A stretch of DNA of 64,000 nucleotides from contig JACJZI010000004.1 of the NCBI GenBank assembly GCA_020635655.1, positions 372,001 to 436,000 on the forward strand, given 5' to 3'. Within the stretch, counting starts at the first letter, position 1. Every line of letters starts with the position of its first letter. Shown here in pieces: positions 47,610 through 55,805 of this stretch. Under the pieces are notes generated by a model. That model was given only the letters and a program-made list of their open reading frames with translations, was not told where the DNA came from and made no database searches. This DNA comes from Flavobacteriales bacterium (lineage in GTDB: Bacteria; Bacteroidota; Bacteroidia; Flavobacteriales_F; PHOS-HE28). A program made the translations under genes and the position numbers.

Positions 47610-49646
47610 ATGGCCTTTCTCTACCCCGGTTTCCTTTGGGCGCTGACAGCGCTGGCCGTTCCGGTCATCATCCACCTCTTCCAACTCCGTCGATTCAAGC
47701 GGATCGATTTTCCGGACATCCGGCTGTTGCAGCAGGTGACGCAGCAGACACGCAGTGTACGCCGGGTCCGCCACTGGCTGGTGTTGCTGGCCCGCATGGG
47801 CGCCCTGGCCGCTCTGGTGTTCGCTTTCGCGCAACCCTACCTCCCGCTGCACGGGACACGCACGGACATGGCCTCCACGGCGGTATCCTTGTTCATCGAT
47901 GACAGCTATAGCATGGACGGCCAGAACGCGGGCGGCCGCTTGTTGGACCAGGCGCGGCAGGCCGCAAGCGACGTGGTGATGGCATACAAGCCGACCGACC
48001 GTTTCCAGGTGATCACCGGACGGGAAGAGCCACGCCAGCAATTGCTGCTCGGCCGCGACGAGGCCTTGGACGCGATCGGTCAGGTGGAAGTGAGCGCCTA
48101 TGCCCCGCCTCTTTCCCGCATACTTGGCCGCCAGGCGGAAGCCCTGTCCCACGCGGAGCACAGCGCCCACGAACGATTTCTTTTCACCGACCTGCAACGA
48201 AGGGTCACCGATGTCGACCGCTGGACCAATGACACCCTTCTGTCCACGGTGATCGTGCCCCTGCCACTGAACAAGGTCAATGACCTGTCGGTCGATTCGG
48301 CCTGGTTCGAAACACCTGTGCGCCGCGCCGGACATCCGGAGACGCTCCATGTGCGCATCACCAATCATGGTGAGGACGATCTGGAGAACATCCCCTTGCG
48401 CCTGACCATCGATGACCGGCAGCGGGCCCTGGCCACCTTCGCGGTGAAAGGCGCCTCGAGCACCGACACCGTGCTGCACTTCACCCAGGAGCCCCCCGGT
48501 GCGCATTGGGGGGCCATCCTGCTGAACGATCCGCCCGTGACCTTTGACGACCGGCTCGATATCGGCTACACCGTGGCCGACCGCGTGAACGTGCTCCTGA
48601 TCGGGGGAGCACTTGCCAGTGACGATGCGATCGCAGCGGTCTTTCATAGTGACAGTAGCTACGCTTTCACGGCCACCACCCCCATCGGGCTCGACCCATC
48701 GATGCTGGAGCGATCGGACCTGGTGGTGATCAATGGTCTCAGCGAGATGCCGGGGGGGCTTTTGGACGCGTTGACGGCATTCGTTGAGAACGGCGGATCC
48801 CTCTTCGATGCGCCGCCGACCGACAAGGGTCTGGAGGACCATGCGGACCTGCTTGGACATCTTTCGGCCGGAAGGATCACCGGTGTGGATACCGCGACCA
48901 TTTCCGTCGAGCGTATCGACCTGGACCTTCCGTTCTATCGCGAAGTGTTCACCGAACTGCCACGCAATGTGGACCTGCCCAAGGTGCGTCACCGGGTACG
49001 TTGGGACCCGCGACCGGGCAGCGAGGTCCTTCTCCGCCTCAGGGACGGATCCCCCTTCCTCTCGATGACCGTGGAAGGACGTGGCCGGGTCTATTTCTGC
49101 GCAGCACCTCTGGACGACCGTGGCGGCAACTTCATGCGGCATGCGCTGTTCGTGACGACCCTTCTGCGCATGGCCGAATCGAGCCGTTCCTCAGGTGCCC
49201 TGTACCACATCATCGGCAAGGAGGACCTGATCCCCTTGAACGGGATCGAGATCTCCGACGAAAGGATGCCCGAGCTGCGCGGGCCCCATGGCGTGTCGGT
49301 GCTGCCCGAGTTGCGCCGCATGACATCCGGCCAGGCCATCATCGTTCATGGCGAGGACCTGCCACCCGGACCCTACGCGTTGACCCTTGACAAGGACACC
49401 ATCGGCATGATCGCCCTGGCGCTGTCCCGTGACGAATCGGACCTCACCGCGTTCACGCCCGAGGAACTGCGGGACCGACTCTCGGGTCTCGGCCTCACCG
49501 GTTTTTCCGTGGCGGACACCGGACCCGCGGGCGTTTCCCTAAGTTCGGCCTTGAACGACCGCGGCAGCGAGCTGTGGAAATGGTTCGTGTTGATCGCGCT
49601 GGTGTTCCTGGCCGCGGAAGCGGTGCTGATCCGCACAAGCCCATGA
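47610..49646 (+). CDS. BatA domain-containing membrane protein
   Basis: 678 residues. N-terminal BatA domain (about 1-80): FLYPGFLWALTALAVPVIIHLFQLRRFKRIDFPDIRLL, the classic opening, with a second helix LVLLARMGALAALVFAFAQPYLPL. A VWA-like domain follows (about 90-230) with the MIDAS-type DDSYS and ADRVNVLLIGG later, then a DUF-type glutamine-amidotransferase-like region. A last transmembrane helix lies near the end (WFVLIALVFLAAEAVLI). Related proteins are encoded with MoxR and Bat operons. Here it stands alone, and dihydroorotase overlaps its stop by 4 bp (ATGA). Confidence 0.9.
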   Translation: MAFLYPGFLWALTALAVPVIIHLFQLRRFKRIDFPDIRLLQQVTQQTRSVRRVRHWLVLLARMGALAALVFAFAQPYLPLHGTRTDMASTAVSLFIDDSYSMDGQNAGGRLLDQARQAASDVVMAYKPTDRFQVITGREEPRQQLLLGRDEALDAIGQVEVSAYAPPLSRILGRQAEALSHAEHSAHERFLFTDLQRRVTDVDRWTNDTLLSTVIVPLPLNKVNDLSVDSAWFETPVRRAGHPETLHVRITNHGEDDLENIPLRLTIDDRQRALATFAVKGASSTDTVLHFTQEPPGAHWGAILLNDPPVTFDDRLDIGYTVADRVNVLLIGGALASDDAIAAVFHSDSSYAFTATTPIGLDPSMLERSDLVVINGLSEMPGGLLDALTAFVENGGSLFDAPPTDKGLEDHADLLGHLSAGRITGVDTATISVERIDLDLPFYREVFTELPRNVDLPKVRHRVRWDPRPGSEVLLRLRDGSPFLSMTVEGRGRVYFCAAPLDDRGGNFMRHALFVTTLLRMAESSRSSGALYHIIGKEDLIPLNGIEISDERMPELRGPHGVSVLPELRRMTSGQAIIVHGEDLPPGPYALTLDKDTIGMIALALSRDESDLTAFTPEELRDRLSGLGLTGFSVADTGPAGVSLSSALNDRGSELWKWFVLIALVFLAAEAVLIRTSP

Positions 49647-50926
49647 GCAGGACCCTTTTGCGCAAGGTGCATGTGATCGATCCCGGGGGACCGGTCCATG
49701 GGGAAGTACTCGACATCCTGGTCCAGAACGGTCGGATCGTGCGTCTGGGCCATCGGATACCGGTCGGAAAGGCGAGTGTGATCGAACACACCGGACTGCA
49801 CGCATCCCCAGGATGGGTGGACCTTCGCGCCCATTTCCGCGACCCCGGCGAGGAGTACAAGCAGGGGCTCATCAACGGTCTCGATGCCGCGGCGGCGGGT
49901 GGGTTCACGGCCGTGGGCGTGCTTCCGAGCACGGACCCTCCCATCGATTCGCGTGCGGGCATCGAGTACCTCCTGCGCAAGGCCGGCGCTCATCCCGTGC
50001 AGGTGCTGCCGATCGGCGCGCTGACGAAAGGACTGGCCGGCACGCAGCTCGCCGAACTGTTCGACCTATACCAGGCCGGGGCCCTGGCGTTCAGCGATGA
50101 CCAATCCGGACCCCGCGGGGCCAGGCCGCTCCTGCTCGCCTTGCAGTACGTCCTTCCGTTCGGCGGTCTGGTGATGTACCATCCCCAGGATGCCGAACTC
50201 GTGACCGGCGCACAAATGCACGAAGGGCCGATGAGCGCCCGTCTGGGCATGCGTGGTGCGCCGGCAATGGCGGAATCCACGGCGCTGGCGCGTGCACTGG
50301 CCCTGCTGTCCTATACGGGCTCCAGGATGCATGTGGCCACGGTCAGCACGGCTGAAAGCGTGGCGCTCGTAAGGCAGGCGAAGGCGAACGGCCTGTGGGT
50401 CACGGCCTCGGTGGCGGCACACAATCTGTTATTGGACGACGGTTGCCTCCGGGGCTTCGACACCTTCTACAAAGTGATGCCTCCATTGCGGGAGGAGGTC
50501 CATATCGAAGCATTGCGGGAAGGCGTGAAGGATGGGACGATCGATTGCATCGTCTCGGACCACCGGCCGGAGGACGTGGAGCACAAGAAGGTCGAGTTCG
50601 CCCGGGCGGCGTTCGGCATGATCGGTCTGGAGACCAGCTTCGCCGTGGCCAACACGGTGCTCCAGGGCAGGATGAGCACCCGCCGCATCGTGGAACGGTT
50701 CTGTCAGGGGCCCCGGAAGGCAGTGGGCCTGCCCGTGCCGCATCTCGCGGAAGGTGCCAATGCGGAGATCACGCTCTTCGACCCACGAATGGAATGGAAG
50801 TTCGAGCGAACGGATATCGTCAGTCGCTCGACCAATACACCGTTCGTCGGTCAGCCTTTCACTGGAAGGCCGCTGGGCGTTCTGGCCCGTGGTGGCGTGC
50901 GATTGTCCGGCCCCCTGCGCGCGTAG
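49643..50926 (+). CDS. pyrC: Dihydroorotase, Bacteroidota type
   Basis: 427 residues from the ATG at 49643. Amidohydrolase barrel: PGWVDLRAHFRDPG (57-70), FSDDQSGPRGA (about 150), MYHPQDAEL (H180), MHVATVSTAES (H230), VSDHRPEDVEHKKVEFA (D306). It would close carbamoyl-aspartate to dihydroorotate in pyrimidine synthesis. The usual D-x-H-x-H metal motif reads D60-L-R62-A-H64 here, so the first His ligand is Arg; other ligands are present. Bacteroidota homologues often have a degenerate site, so activity needs testing. Translationally coupled to the BatA gene. Confidence 0.88.
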   Translation: MSRTLLRKVHVIDPGGPVHGEVLDILVQNGRIVRLGHRIPVGKASVIEHTGLHASPGWVDLRAHFRDPGEEYKQGLINGLDAAAAGGFTAVGVLPSTDPPIDSRAGIEYLLRKAGAHPVQVLPIGALTKGLAGTQLAELFDLYQAGALAFSDDQSGPRGARPLLLALQYVLPFGGLVMYHPQDAELVTGAQMHEGPMSARLGMRGAPAMAESTALARALALLSYTGSRMHVATVSTAESVALVRQAKANGLWVTASVAAHNLLLDDGCLRGFDTFYKVMPPLREEVHIEALREGVKDGTIDCIVSDHRPEDVEHKKVEFARAAFGMIGLETSFAVANTVLQGRMSTRRIVERFCQGPRKAVGLPVPHLAEGANAEITLFDPRMEWKFERTDIVSRSTNTPFVGQPFTGRPLGVLARGGVRLSGPLRA

Positions 50927-50932
50927 GAAGAT

Positions 50933-51511
50933 CTAACGGCCGGCCGTGACGGTTTGTTTGGCGCTGTCCGCGTTCATCTTCTCGAACTTCTCGATCAGCT
51001 CCTGGTCCGTGAGCCCGAGGTTGTCGATCATCGCCTGGGCATCTTTCGCAAAGCGATGGTCCGGATAGCGCGCGATCACGTCCCGATAGGCCTGTTCTGC
51101 CGCTCCCTTCTGGCCCAGGTCATTGTCCAACGTGAACGCCTTCAGATAATAGGTATCCGGGATGCGCCGCCATTGCGGATAATCATTGATGATGCGATCG
51201 TACAACGTGAGCGTCTCGTTCGGGCGACCGAGCGCCTTGGCCACCCCTGCACCACGAAACAGGTATTCCGGGGCCATGGTATCGGTGGGGAACTCCTGCG
51301 CAAAGCTCTTGTAGACATCCAGCAGGGCCGCCGCCCCGCGCATGTCAAAGGTGTTCTTGGCGAAGAGCGTGTCCTCCATCGTATGGATCCGACCGACCAT
51401 CTCGGCGGCCTTGCTTCCATCCTTCTCCTGGTCCGTGGACGTGCTTTCCGGACCGGTGCCACAAGCGACGAACAGCAAAATAGCCAGGGTGGGTATGGCG
51501 TACTTCATCAT
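50933..51511 (-). CDS. TPR-like lipoprotein
   Basis: 192 residues. Lipoprotein signal AIPTLAILLFVAC (Cys 17). The mature protein is helical with TPR-like repeats (AALLDVYKSFAQEFPTDTMAPEYLFRGAGVAKALG, YDRIINDYPQW, AEQAYRDVIARYPDHRFAKDAQAMI), as in Tol-Pal or BamD-like proteins, though shorter than BamD. The start overlaps the peptide deformylase stop by 4 bp (on the minus strand, def upstream), so they form one operon. It converges with dihydroorotase 6 bp apart. Confidence 0.85.
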   Translation of the reverse strand: MMKYAIPTLAILLFVACGTGPESTSTDQEKDGSKAAEMVGRIHTMEDTLFAKNTFDMRGAAALLDVYKSFAQEFPTDTMAPEYLFRGAGVAKALGRPNETLTLYDRIINDYPQWRRIPDTYYLKAFTLDNDLGQKGAAEQAYRDVIARYPDHRFAKDAQAMIDNLGLTDQELIEKFEKMNADSAKQTVTAGR

Positions 51512-52098
51512 TTGGTGGTCTTGATCAATGGGAAACGCATCTTGTATTTCACCTCCGTGCGGCCCATGCTGATGTCGCGCAGTTTGCCTTGCAACAGCTT
51601 GCGCCGCAGCGCCGGCAATCGGTCGGTGAAGAGCCTGCCATCGAGATGGTCATGTTCATGCTGGATCACACGTGCAGCGAAGCCGTCGAACTCCGCTTCG
51701 TGGTCGTTGAACTTCTCATCCTGGAATTGCAGCACGATCCGCGGTTGACGCCGCACCTCCTCCCGGATGTTCGGGATGCTCAGACAACCCTCCTCGTACG
51801 GCCAGGCATCGCCCTCCTCCTCCACGATGTAGGGATTGATGAAGGCACGCTTCAGACCCGCGAGTTGCTGGCGGTCCTTTTCCTCCAGCTCCTCATCCTC
51901 CGCGAACGGCGAAGCATCCACCACGAAAAGCCGGATGCTCTGCCCGATCTGCGGTGCCGCAAGACCGACCCCACTGGCGGCGTACATGGTCTCGTACATG
52001 TCCGCGATCAGCTGTTCCAGTCCCGGATGGCCAGGCTCGATATCCTGCGCGACCTTCTTCAGGACGGGATCGCCATATGCGCGGATGGGGAGGATCAT
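51508..52098 (-). CDS. def: Peptide deformylase
   Basis: 196 residues, somewhat longer than E. coli Def because of an insertion (FAEDEELEEKDRQQLA, about 66-81). All three metal motifs are present: GVGLAAPQIG (43-52), EGCLSIP (Cys about 105) and QHEHDHLDG (His 147 and 151). It removes the formyl group from nascent proteins. A weak TAGCTTTA element (52106-52113) lies 7 nt upstream. Operon with a TPR lipoprotein downstream. Confidence 0.97.
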   Translation of the reverse strand: MILPIRAYGDPVLKKVAQDIEPGHPGLEQLIADMYETMYAASGVGLAAPQIGQSIRLFVVDASPFAEDEELEEKDRQQLAGLKRAFINPYIVEEEGDAWPYEEGCLSIPNIREEVRRQPRIVLQFQDEKFNDHEAEFDGFAARVIQHEHDHLDGRLFTDRLPALRRKLLQGKLRDISMGRTEVKYKMRFPLIKTTK

Positions 52099-52171
52099 CG
52101 GGCCGTAAAGCTAACGCAGCAGCCGGTCGCAGGGCATGTACACACGTTCCGCAGCCTGCCACATTCCCACT

Positions 52172-52591
52172 TCAGCGTTCCGTTCTCCGTTCCATCCAGC
52201 CTTGCAGGATGATCGTCGCGCTGATCCGATCGAGCTGTCCCTTGTCGCGACGCGCCATCCGCCCCTTTCCGCTGGCAAGCACGGTCTGTTCCGCCATGCG
52301 ACTGGTGAACCGCTCATCGACGGTCTCGATCCAGTGCTCCGGGAACGCACCTCGCAGGGTATCGATGAAGCGCTGGACCCCGGCCGTGGCATCCGTCGGA
52401 CGTCCGTTCAACCCCATCGGCATGCCCACGACGAACCCATCCACCGTCTCCCGGGCGAGGTAATCCTTCAAATAGTTCAGGACCTCCGGCGTGGACACCG
52501 TATCCAATGCGCTGGCGATGATCCGCAGGGGATCGGTGACGGCCAGTCCCGTCCGTTTGCTTCCATGGTCGATGCCGATCACGCGGGCCAT
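52172..52591 (-). CDS. ruvX: Putative Holliday junction resolvase RuvX (YqgF)
   Basis: 139 residues from the ATG at 52591 (ARVIGIDHGSKRTGLAVTD), the family start; the frame runs further upstream into the divergent gene without meaning. RNase-H-like motifs: GIDHGSKRTGLAV, VVGMPMGLNGRPTD, VDERFTSRMAE, and D-Q-L-D-R-I-S-A near the end. It helps in pre-rRNA 5' processing or recombination. Its -7 box TAACTTCG lies 6 nt before the ATG, facing that of dapD. Confidence 0.95.
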   Translation of the reverse strand: MARVIGIDHGSKRTGLAVTDPLRIIASALDTVSTPEVLNYLKDYLARETVDGFVVGMPMGLNGRPTDATAGVQRFIDTLRGAFPEHWIETVDERFTSRMAEQTVLASGKGRMARRDKGQLDRISATIILQGWMERRTER

Positions 52592-52597
52592 GCCGGG

Positions 52598-52605
52598 CGA
52601 AGTTA
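52598..52605 (-). promoter_or_regulatory. -7 box TAACTTCG of ruvX
   Basis: Minus strand, one mismatch (T to C), 6 nt before the ruvX ATG. Confidence 0.45.
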
Positions 52606-52620
52606 CCCGACGGTCCCGTG

Positions 52621-52628
52621 TACTTTCG
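52621..52628 (+). promoter_or_regulatory. -7 box TACTTTCG of dapD
   Basis: One mismatch (T to C), ending 4 nt before the dapD ATG at 52633. It makes the upstream GTG at 52618 impossible as a transcribed start. Confidence 0.45.
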
Positions 52629-52632
52629 CCGG

Positions 52633-53445
52633 ATGCAACAGGAGATCGAAAAGGCCTGGAACGACCGCTCCCTGCTGAAGGACCCGGCGATCCTCCGTGC
52701 GATCGAGCACACCATCGACCTCCTGGACAAGGGTGAGGTGCGCGTGGCGGACCCCGTTGAGAACGGCGACGCCTGGCGCGTGAACGACTGGGTGAAGAAG
52801 GCCGTGATCCTGTATTTCCCCATCCGGGGCATGGAAACATCGCACGCCGGTCCGCTGGAGTTCCATGACAAGATGCGGCTGAAGACCGGCTACGCCGAAC
52901 TGGGTGTACGCATCGTACCGCACGCGGTGGCCCGGTATGGTGCCTACCTCGCGCCGGGCGTGATCATGATGCCGAGCTATGTGAACATCGGCGCTTACGT
53001 GGACGAAGGCACGATGGTGGACACCTGGGCGACCGTGGGCAGTTGCGCGCAGATCGGCAGGCACGTGCATCTGAGCGGCGGCGTGGGCATCGGTGGCGTG
53101 CTGGAACCCGTGCAGGCCGCACCGGTGATCATCGAGGACGGTGCCTTCCTCGGCTCCCGCAGCATCGTGGTGGAGGGCGTGCGGATCGGCGCGGAGGCCG
53201 TCCTGGGTGCCAACGTCGTGCTCACCGCCAGCACACGCATCATCGACGTCACCGGCCCGGAGCCCAAGGAGATGAAAGGCCACGTGCCTCCGCGATCCGT
53301 GGTGATCCCCGGCACGACCACCAAGGCCTTCGCGGCGGGGGAATACGGTGTGCCCTGTGCCTTGATCATCGGTCAGCGCAGACAGAGCACCGACCGCAAG
53401 ACCAGCCTGAACGACGCCCTAAGGGAACACAACGTCGCCGTCTGA
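52633..53445 (+). CDS. dapD: 2,3,4,5-tetrahydropyridine-2,6-dicarboxylate N-succinyltransferase
   Basis: 270 residues from the ATG at 52633, the normal DapD length. N-terminal helical domain, then a left-handed beta-helix made of hexapeptide repeats (VRIVPHAVARYGAYLAPGVIMM, NIGAYVDEGTMVDTWATVGSCAQIG, GAFLGSRSIVVEGVRIGAEAVLGANVVL) and a C-terminal PEPKEMKGHVPPRSVVIPGTT segment. It succinylates tetrahydrodipicolinate in lysine and diaminopimelate synthesis, supplying murein. Divergent from ruvX with the promoters back to back. A hairpin lies after its stop. Confidence 0.97.
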   Translation: MQQEIEKAWNDRSLLKDPAILRAIEHTIDLLDKGEVRVADPVENGDAWRVNDWVKKAVILYFPIRGMETSHAGPLEFHDKMRLKTGYAELGVRIVPHAVARYGAYLAPGVIMMPSYVNIGAYVDEGTMVDTWATVGSCAQIGRHVHLSGGVGIGGVLEPVQAAPVIIEDGAFLGSRSIVVEGVRIGAEAVLGANVVLTASTRIIDVTGPEPKEMKGHVPPRSVVIPGTTTKAFAAGEYGVPCALIIGQRRQSTDRKTSLNDALREHNVAV

Positions 53446-53464
53446 AACCCGAAGCACCTGTGGC

Positions 53465-53484
53465 GTCGACCCCACCGGGTCGAC
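53465..53484 (+). terminator. Hairpin between dapD and GT9
   Basis: 8-bp stem (GTCGACCC, 53465-53472, with GGGTCGAC, 53477-53484), loop CACC, 19 bp after the dapD stop and 13 bp before the next ATG. No T-run; could be a weak terminator or a leader hairpin. Confidence 0.45.
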
Positions 53485-53497
53485 CTGCACGAGAACC

Positions 53498-54478
53498 ATG
53501 AAGAAGTTCCTCGTCATCCAGACCGCCTTCCTCGGCGACGCCGTGCTGGTGACGAGCATCCTGGAGAAGCTGCACGTTCATTTCCCGGATGCGCGGATCG
53601 ACCTCGTCGTGCGCAAGGGCAACGAGGGCCTGTTCGACGGCCACCCCTTCCTGGAGAAGCTGTTCATCTGGGACAAACGGCAGGGCAAGACCCGCGGGCT
53701 CCTCCGCCTGATCGGCACATTGCGCAAGACCCGCTATGACCACATCATCAATGCCCAGCGCTTCTTCAGCACCGGGCTGATGACCGTGCTGGCCAGAGGC
53801 GGTGAGAAGATCGGTTACGACAAGAACCCGCTCAGCTTCCTGTTCACGCGAAGGGTGAAGCACGTGATCGGCGATGGCCGCCACGAGGTGGACCGCCTGA
53901 ACGCGCTGATCCAGCACCTGACCGACGGATCCCGTCCCCTCCCCCACCTTCACCCGACCACAAAGGCATGCGAGGAAGCCCATGTCCACATGAGCGCATG
54001 GCCACAGGGACACATGACCATCGCCCCGGCCTCGGTCTGGTACACCAAGCAATGGCCGGCGGAGAAGTGGATCGAGCTGATCAGGCTGCTGCCACCCGAC
54101 AAAGGGGTATTCCTGATCGGCGCAAAAAGCGACGCCATCCTTTGCGGACGGATCGCCCGGGAAGCCGGTCGCGGCGCAGTGCTTGCGGGAAAGCTCTCCC
54201 TTCTTGGGACCGCCGCGTTGATGGAGAAGGCGGCGATGAACTACGTGAACGACAGTGCGCCGCTGCACATCGCCAGTGCGATGAACGCGCCCGTGACGGC
54301 GGTGTTCTGCAGCACCGTGCCCGCATTCGGTTTCGGACCCCTGAGCGAACAAGGCCGCATCGTCGAGACCTCGGAAAGATTGGACTGCCGCCCGTGCGGG
54401 TTGCACGGCTACAGGGCCTGCCCCAAGGGGCATTTCAAGTGCGCATGGGGGATCCCTGCCGATCAAGTGATCGGATGA
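53498..54478 (+). CDS. Glycosyltransferase family 9 (ADP-heptose/LPS heptosyltransferase type)
   Basis: 326 residues. Opens KKFLVIQTAFLGDAVLVTSILEKLH, the GT9 nucleotide-binding start, with IDLVVRKGNEGLF, TIAPASVWYTKQWPAEKWIELI in the middle and a C-terminal NDSAPLHIASAMNAPVTAVFCSTVPAFGFGPL donor motif. These enzymes build the inner core of lipopolysaccharide. The Cys-rich CRPCGLHGYRACPKGHFKC stretch near the end is typical of the family. The precise sugar is unknown. Confidence 0.92.
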   Translation: MKKFLVIQTAFLGDAVLVTSILEKLHVHFPDARIDLVVRKGNEGLFDGHPFLEKLFIWDKRQGKTRGLLRLIGTLRKTRYDHIINAQRFFSTGLMTVLARGGEKIGYDKNPLSFLFTRRVKHVIGDGRHEVDRLNALIQHLTDGSRPLPHLHPTTKACEEAHVHMSAWPQGHMTIAPASVWYTKQWPAEKWIELIRLLPPDKGVFLIGAKSDAILCGRIAREAGRGAVLAGKLSLLGTAALMEKAAMNYVNDSAPLHIASAMNAPVTAVFCSTVPAFGFGPLSEQGRIVETSERLDCRPCGLHGYRACPKGHFKCAWGIPADQVIG

Positions 54479-54482
54479 AGGG

Positions 54483-55667
54483 TCACACGCCCAGTTTCTT
54501 CTTGATCCCTGCCGGGAGCGCCTTCTTGTTCACCATGAAGCCGGTGGTCTTGTACTGCACGAAGGCCTTCGACATATAGATGTAGCCGTCGCGCTCGTTG
54601 TCGGTGCCCCAGCTGTTCTTGACGATGTACCACTCCTTGCCGTTCTGGTCCTTGGCGATGCCGGTGATGTGCATGCCGTGGTCGTCCGTGGTGGTGTAAT
54701 TGTCGAAGGCCTCCTGCCGCATCTCCGGCGTGATCGTCGGCTCGGGCTTCGGCCCGTTGAACAGGTCGGCCTTCTCCTCCTTGCTCATGTCGCTGTAATC
54801 CTTCTCGGCCACGTAGGCGATGCCGTTCTTCCAGCTGAAGGTCTTCTCGCTGACGTCCCCTCCCCAGGCCACGGTGTGACCGTTCTGCAGGGCATTGTCG
54901 ATGATGGTCGTGATATCGGCCATCGGCACGTTCCAGGCCAGTTGGAAGGCCCAGTTGTCCGGCACCATCATCATGGTCTTCTGGTAGTAGGGTTGATCGG
55001 TCTCGGACACGAACTCGATGAGGTCATCGGGGTCCACACGCACCACTTCCTTGGCGAAGGACTTGGGGTCATAGGTCTTGCCGTTGTACTGGAACGTGGC
55101 GGGCACCTCGCCCAGATAGGTGTCGAGCACGCGGCTGACGGCCGTGCTCCAGACCGGCGTGAGCTTGCCATGGTTCGGGGCGCTGATCACCGCGTCGAGC
55201 ATGCCCTTGATCATCGCCTGCATCTCACCGAACTGGTTCTTCTCCGTGCCGTAGTTCAGGCCCATATAGACGTCCTCGGGCATGGTGCCGTACTTGGCGT
55301 ACATGTCGGCCACGTCGTGGGGTTCGCCACCGTCGCCCCAGCTCACCGCGCCGTGCATGCGCACGAAGTTCTCGGCCTTGTCCTCGTAGGACTTGCGGGC
55401 GATGTACATCTTGGAAAGATGGATGGAGGGGCCTCCCGCCTTGATCATCTCCGACTCCAGGAAGGAACCGCTGCTGTAGCTCCAACAGGTGCCCGAACTG
55501 GCCTGGTCCTCCACCGGCGTGGCGTCAGCCTGGACCACCGTGGTGAACTGGAACGCCTTCTCAGCGCTGTCGCTCTTGTTCTGGGCCACCTTGCCAATGA
55601 GGTCCGGTTGCGCTGCGAGCGACAGGGTGCAGATACAAGCGGCCAAAAGGAGGGTCTTGCGGAACAT
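54483..55667 (-). CDS. Secreted C1 family cysteine peptidase (bleomycin hydrolase-like)
   Basis: 394 residues from the ATG at 55667, with a signal peptide (TLLLAACICTLSLAAQ). The catalytic Cys is in QASSGTCWSYSS (Cys about 61), His in DDHGMHITGIAKD and Asn in VKNSWGTDNERDGYI: the order of C1 peptidases and the PepC/bleomycin hydrolase branch. The frame runs 396 codons further upstream antisense to cca, which is not real. Bacteroidota carry exported versions of PepC-like peptidases, so a scavenging or processing role in the periplasm is inferred. Converges with GT9, 4 bp apart. Confidence 0.93.
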   Translation of the reverse strand: MFRKTLLLAACICTLSLAAQPDLIGKVAQNKSDSAEKAFQFTTVVQADATPVEDQASSGTCWSYSSGSFLESEMIKAGGPSIHLSKMYIARKSYEDKAENFVRMHGAVSWGDGGEPHDVADMYAKYGTMPEDVYMGLNYGTEKNQFGEMQAMIKGMLDAVISAPNHGKLTPVWSTAVSRVLDTYLGEVPATFQYNGKTYDPKSFAKEVVRVDPDDLIEFVSETDQPYYQKTMMMVPDNWAFQLAWNVPMADITTIIDNALQNGHTVAWGGDVSEKTFSWKNGIAYVAEKDYSDMSKEEKADLFNGPKPEPTITPEMRQEAFDNYTTTDDHGMHITGIAKDQNGKEWYIVKNSWGTDNERDGYIYMSKAFVQYKTTGFMVNKKALPAGIKKKLGV

Positions 55668-55778
55668 GCTGTGCTTCTCTTTGATGATGACGGAGCCCAC
55701 ATACCGGACACCGAAGGGGGCGCAAAATACGGTTCGATGCGATGCCCCCGTCCCGGACCCCGGTCGCGGCTGTCGGGC

Positions 55779-55786
55779 TAAATTCG
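55779..55786 (+). promoter_or_regulatory. -7 box TAAATTCG of cca
   Basis: One mismatch (T to C), 19 nt before the TTG start at 55806. Confidence 0.45.
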
Positions 55787-55805
55787 CGTCCCTTTTCGCA
55801 GACCC

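Noticed and set aside
47454..49142. 562-residue minus-strand open frame opposite the BatA gene
   Set aside because: Antisense shadow of a conserved gene with a typical BatA N-terminus.
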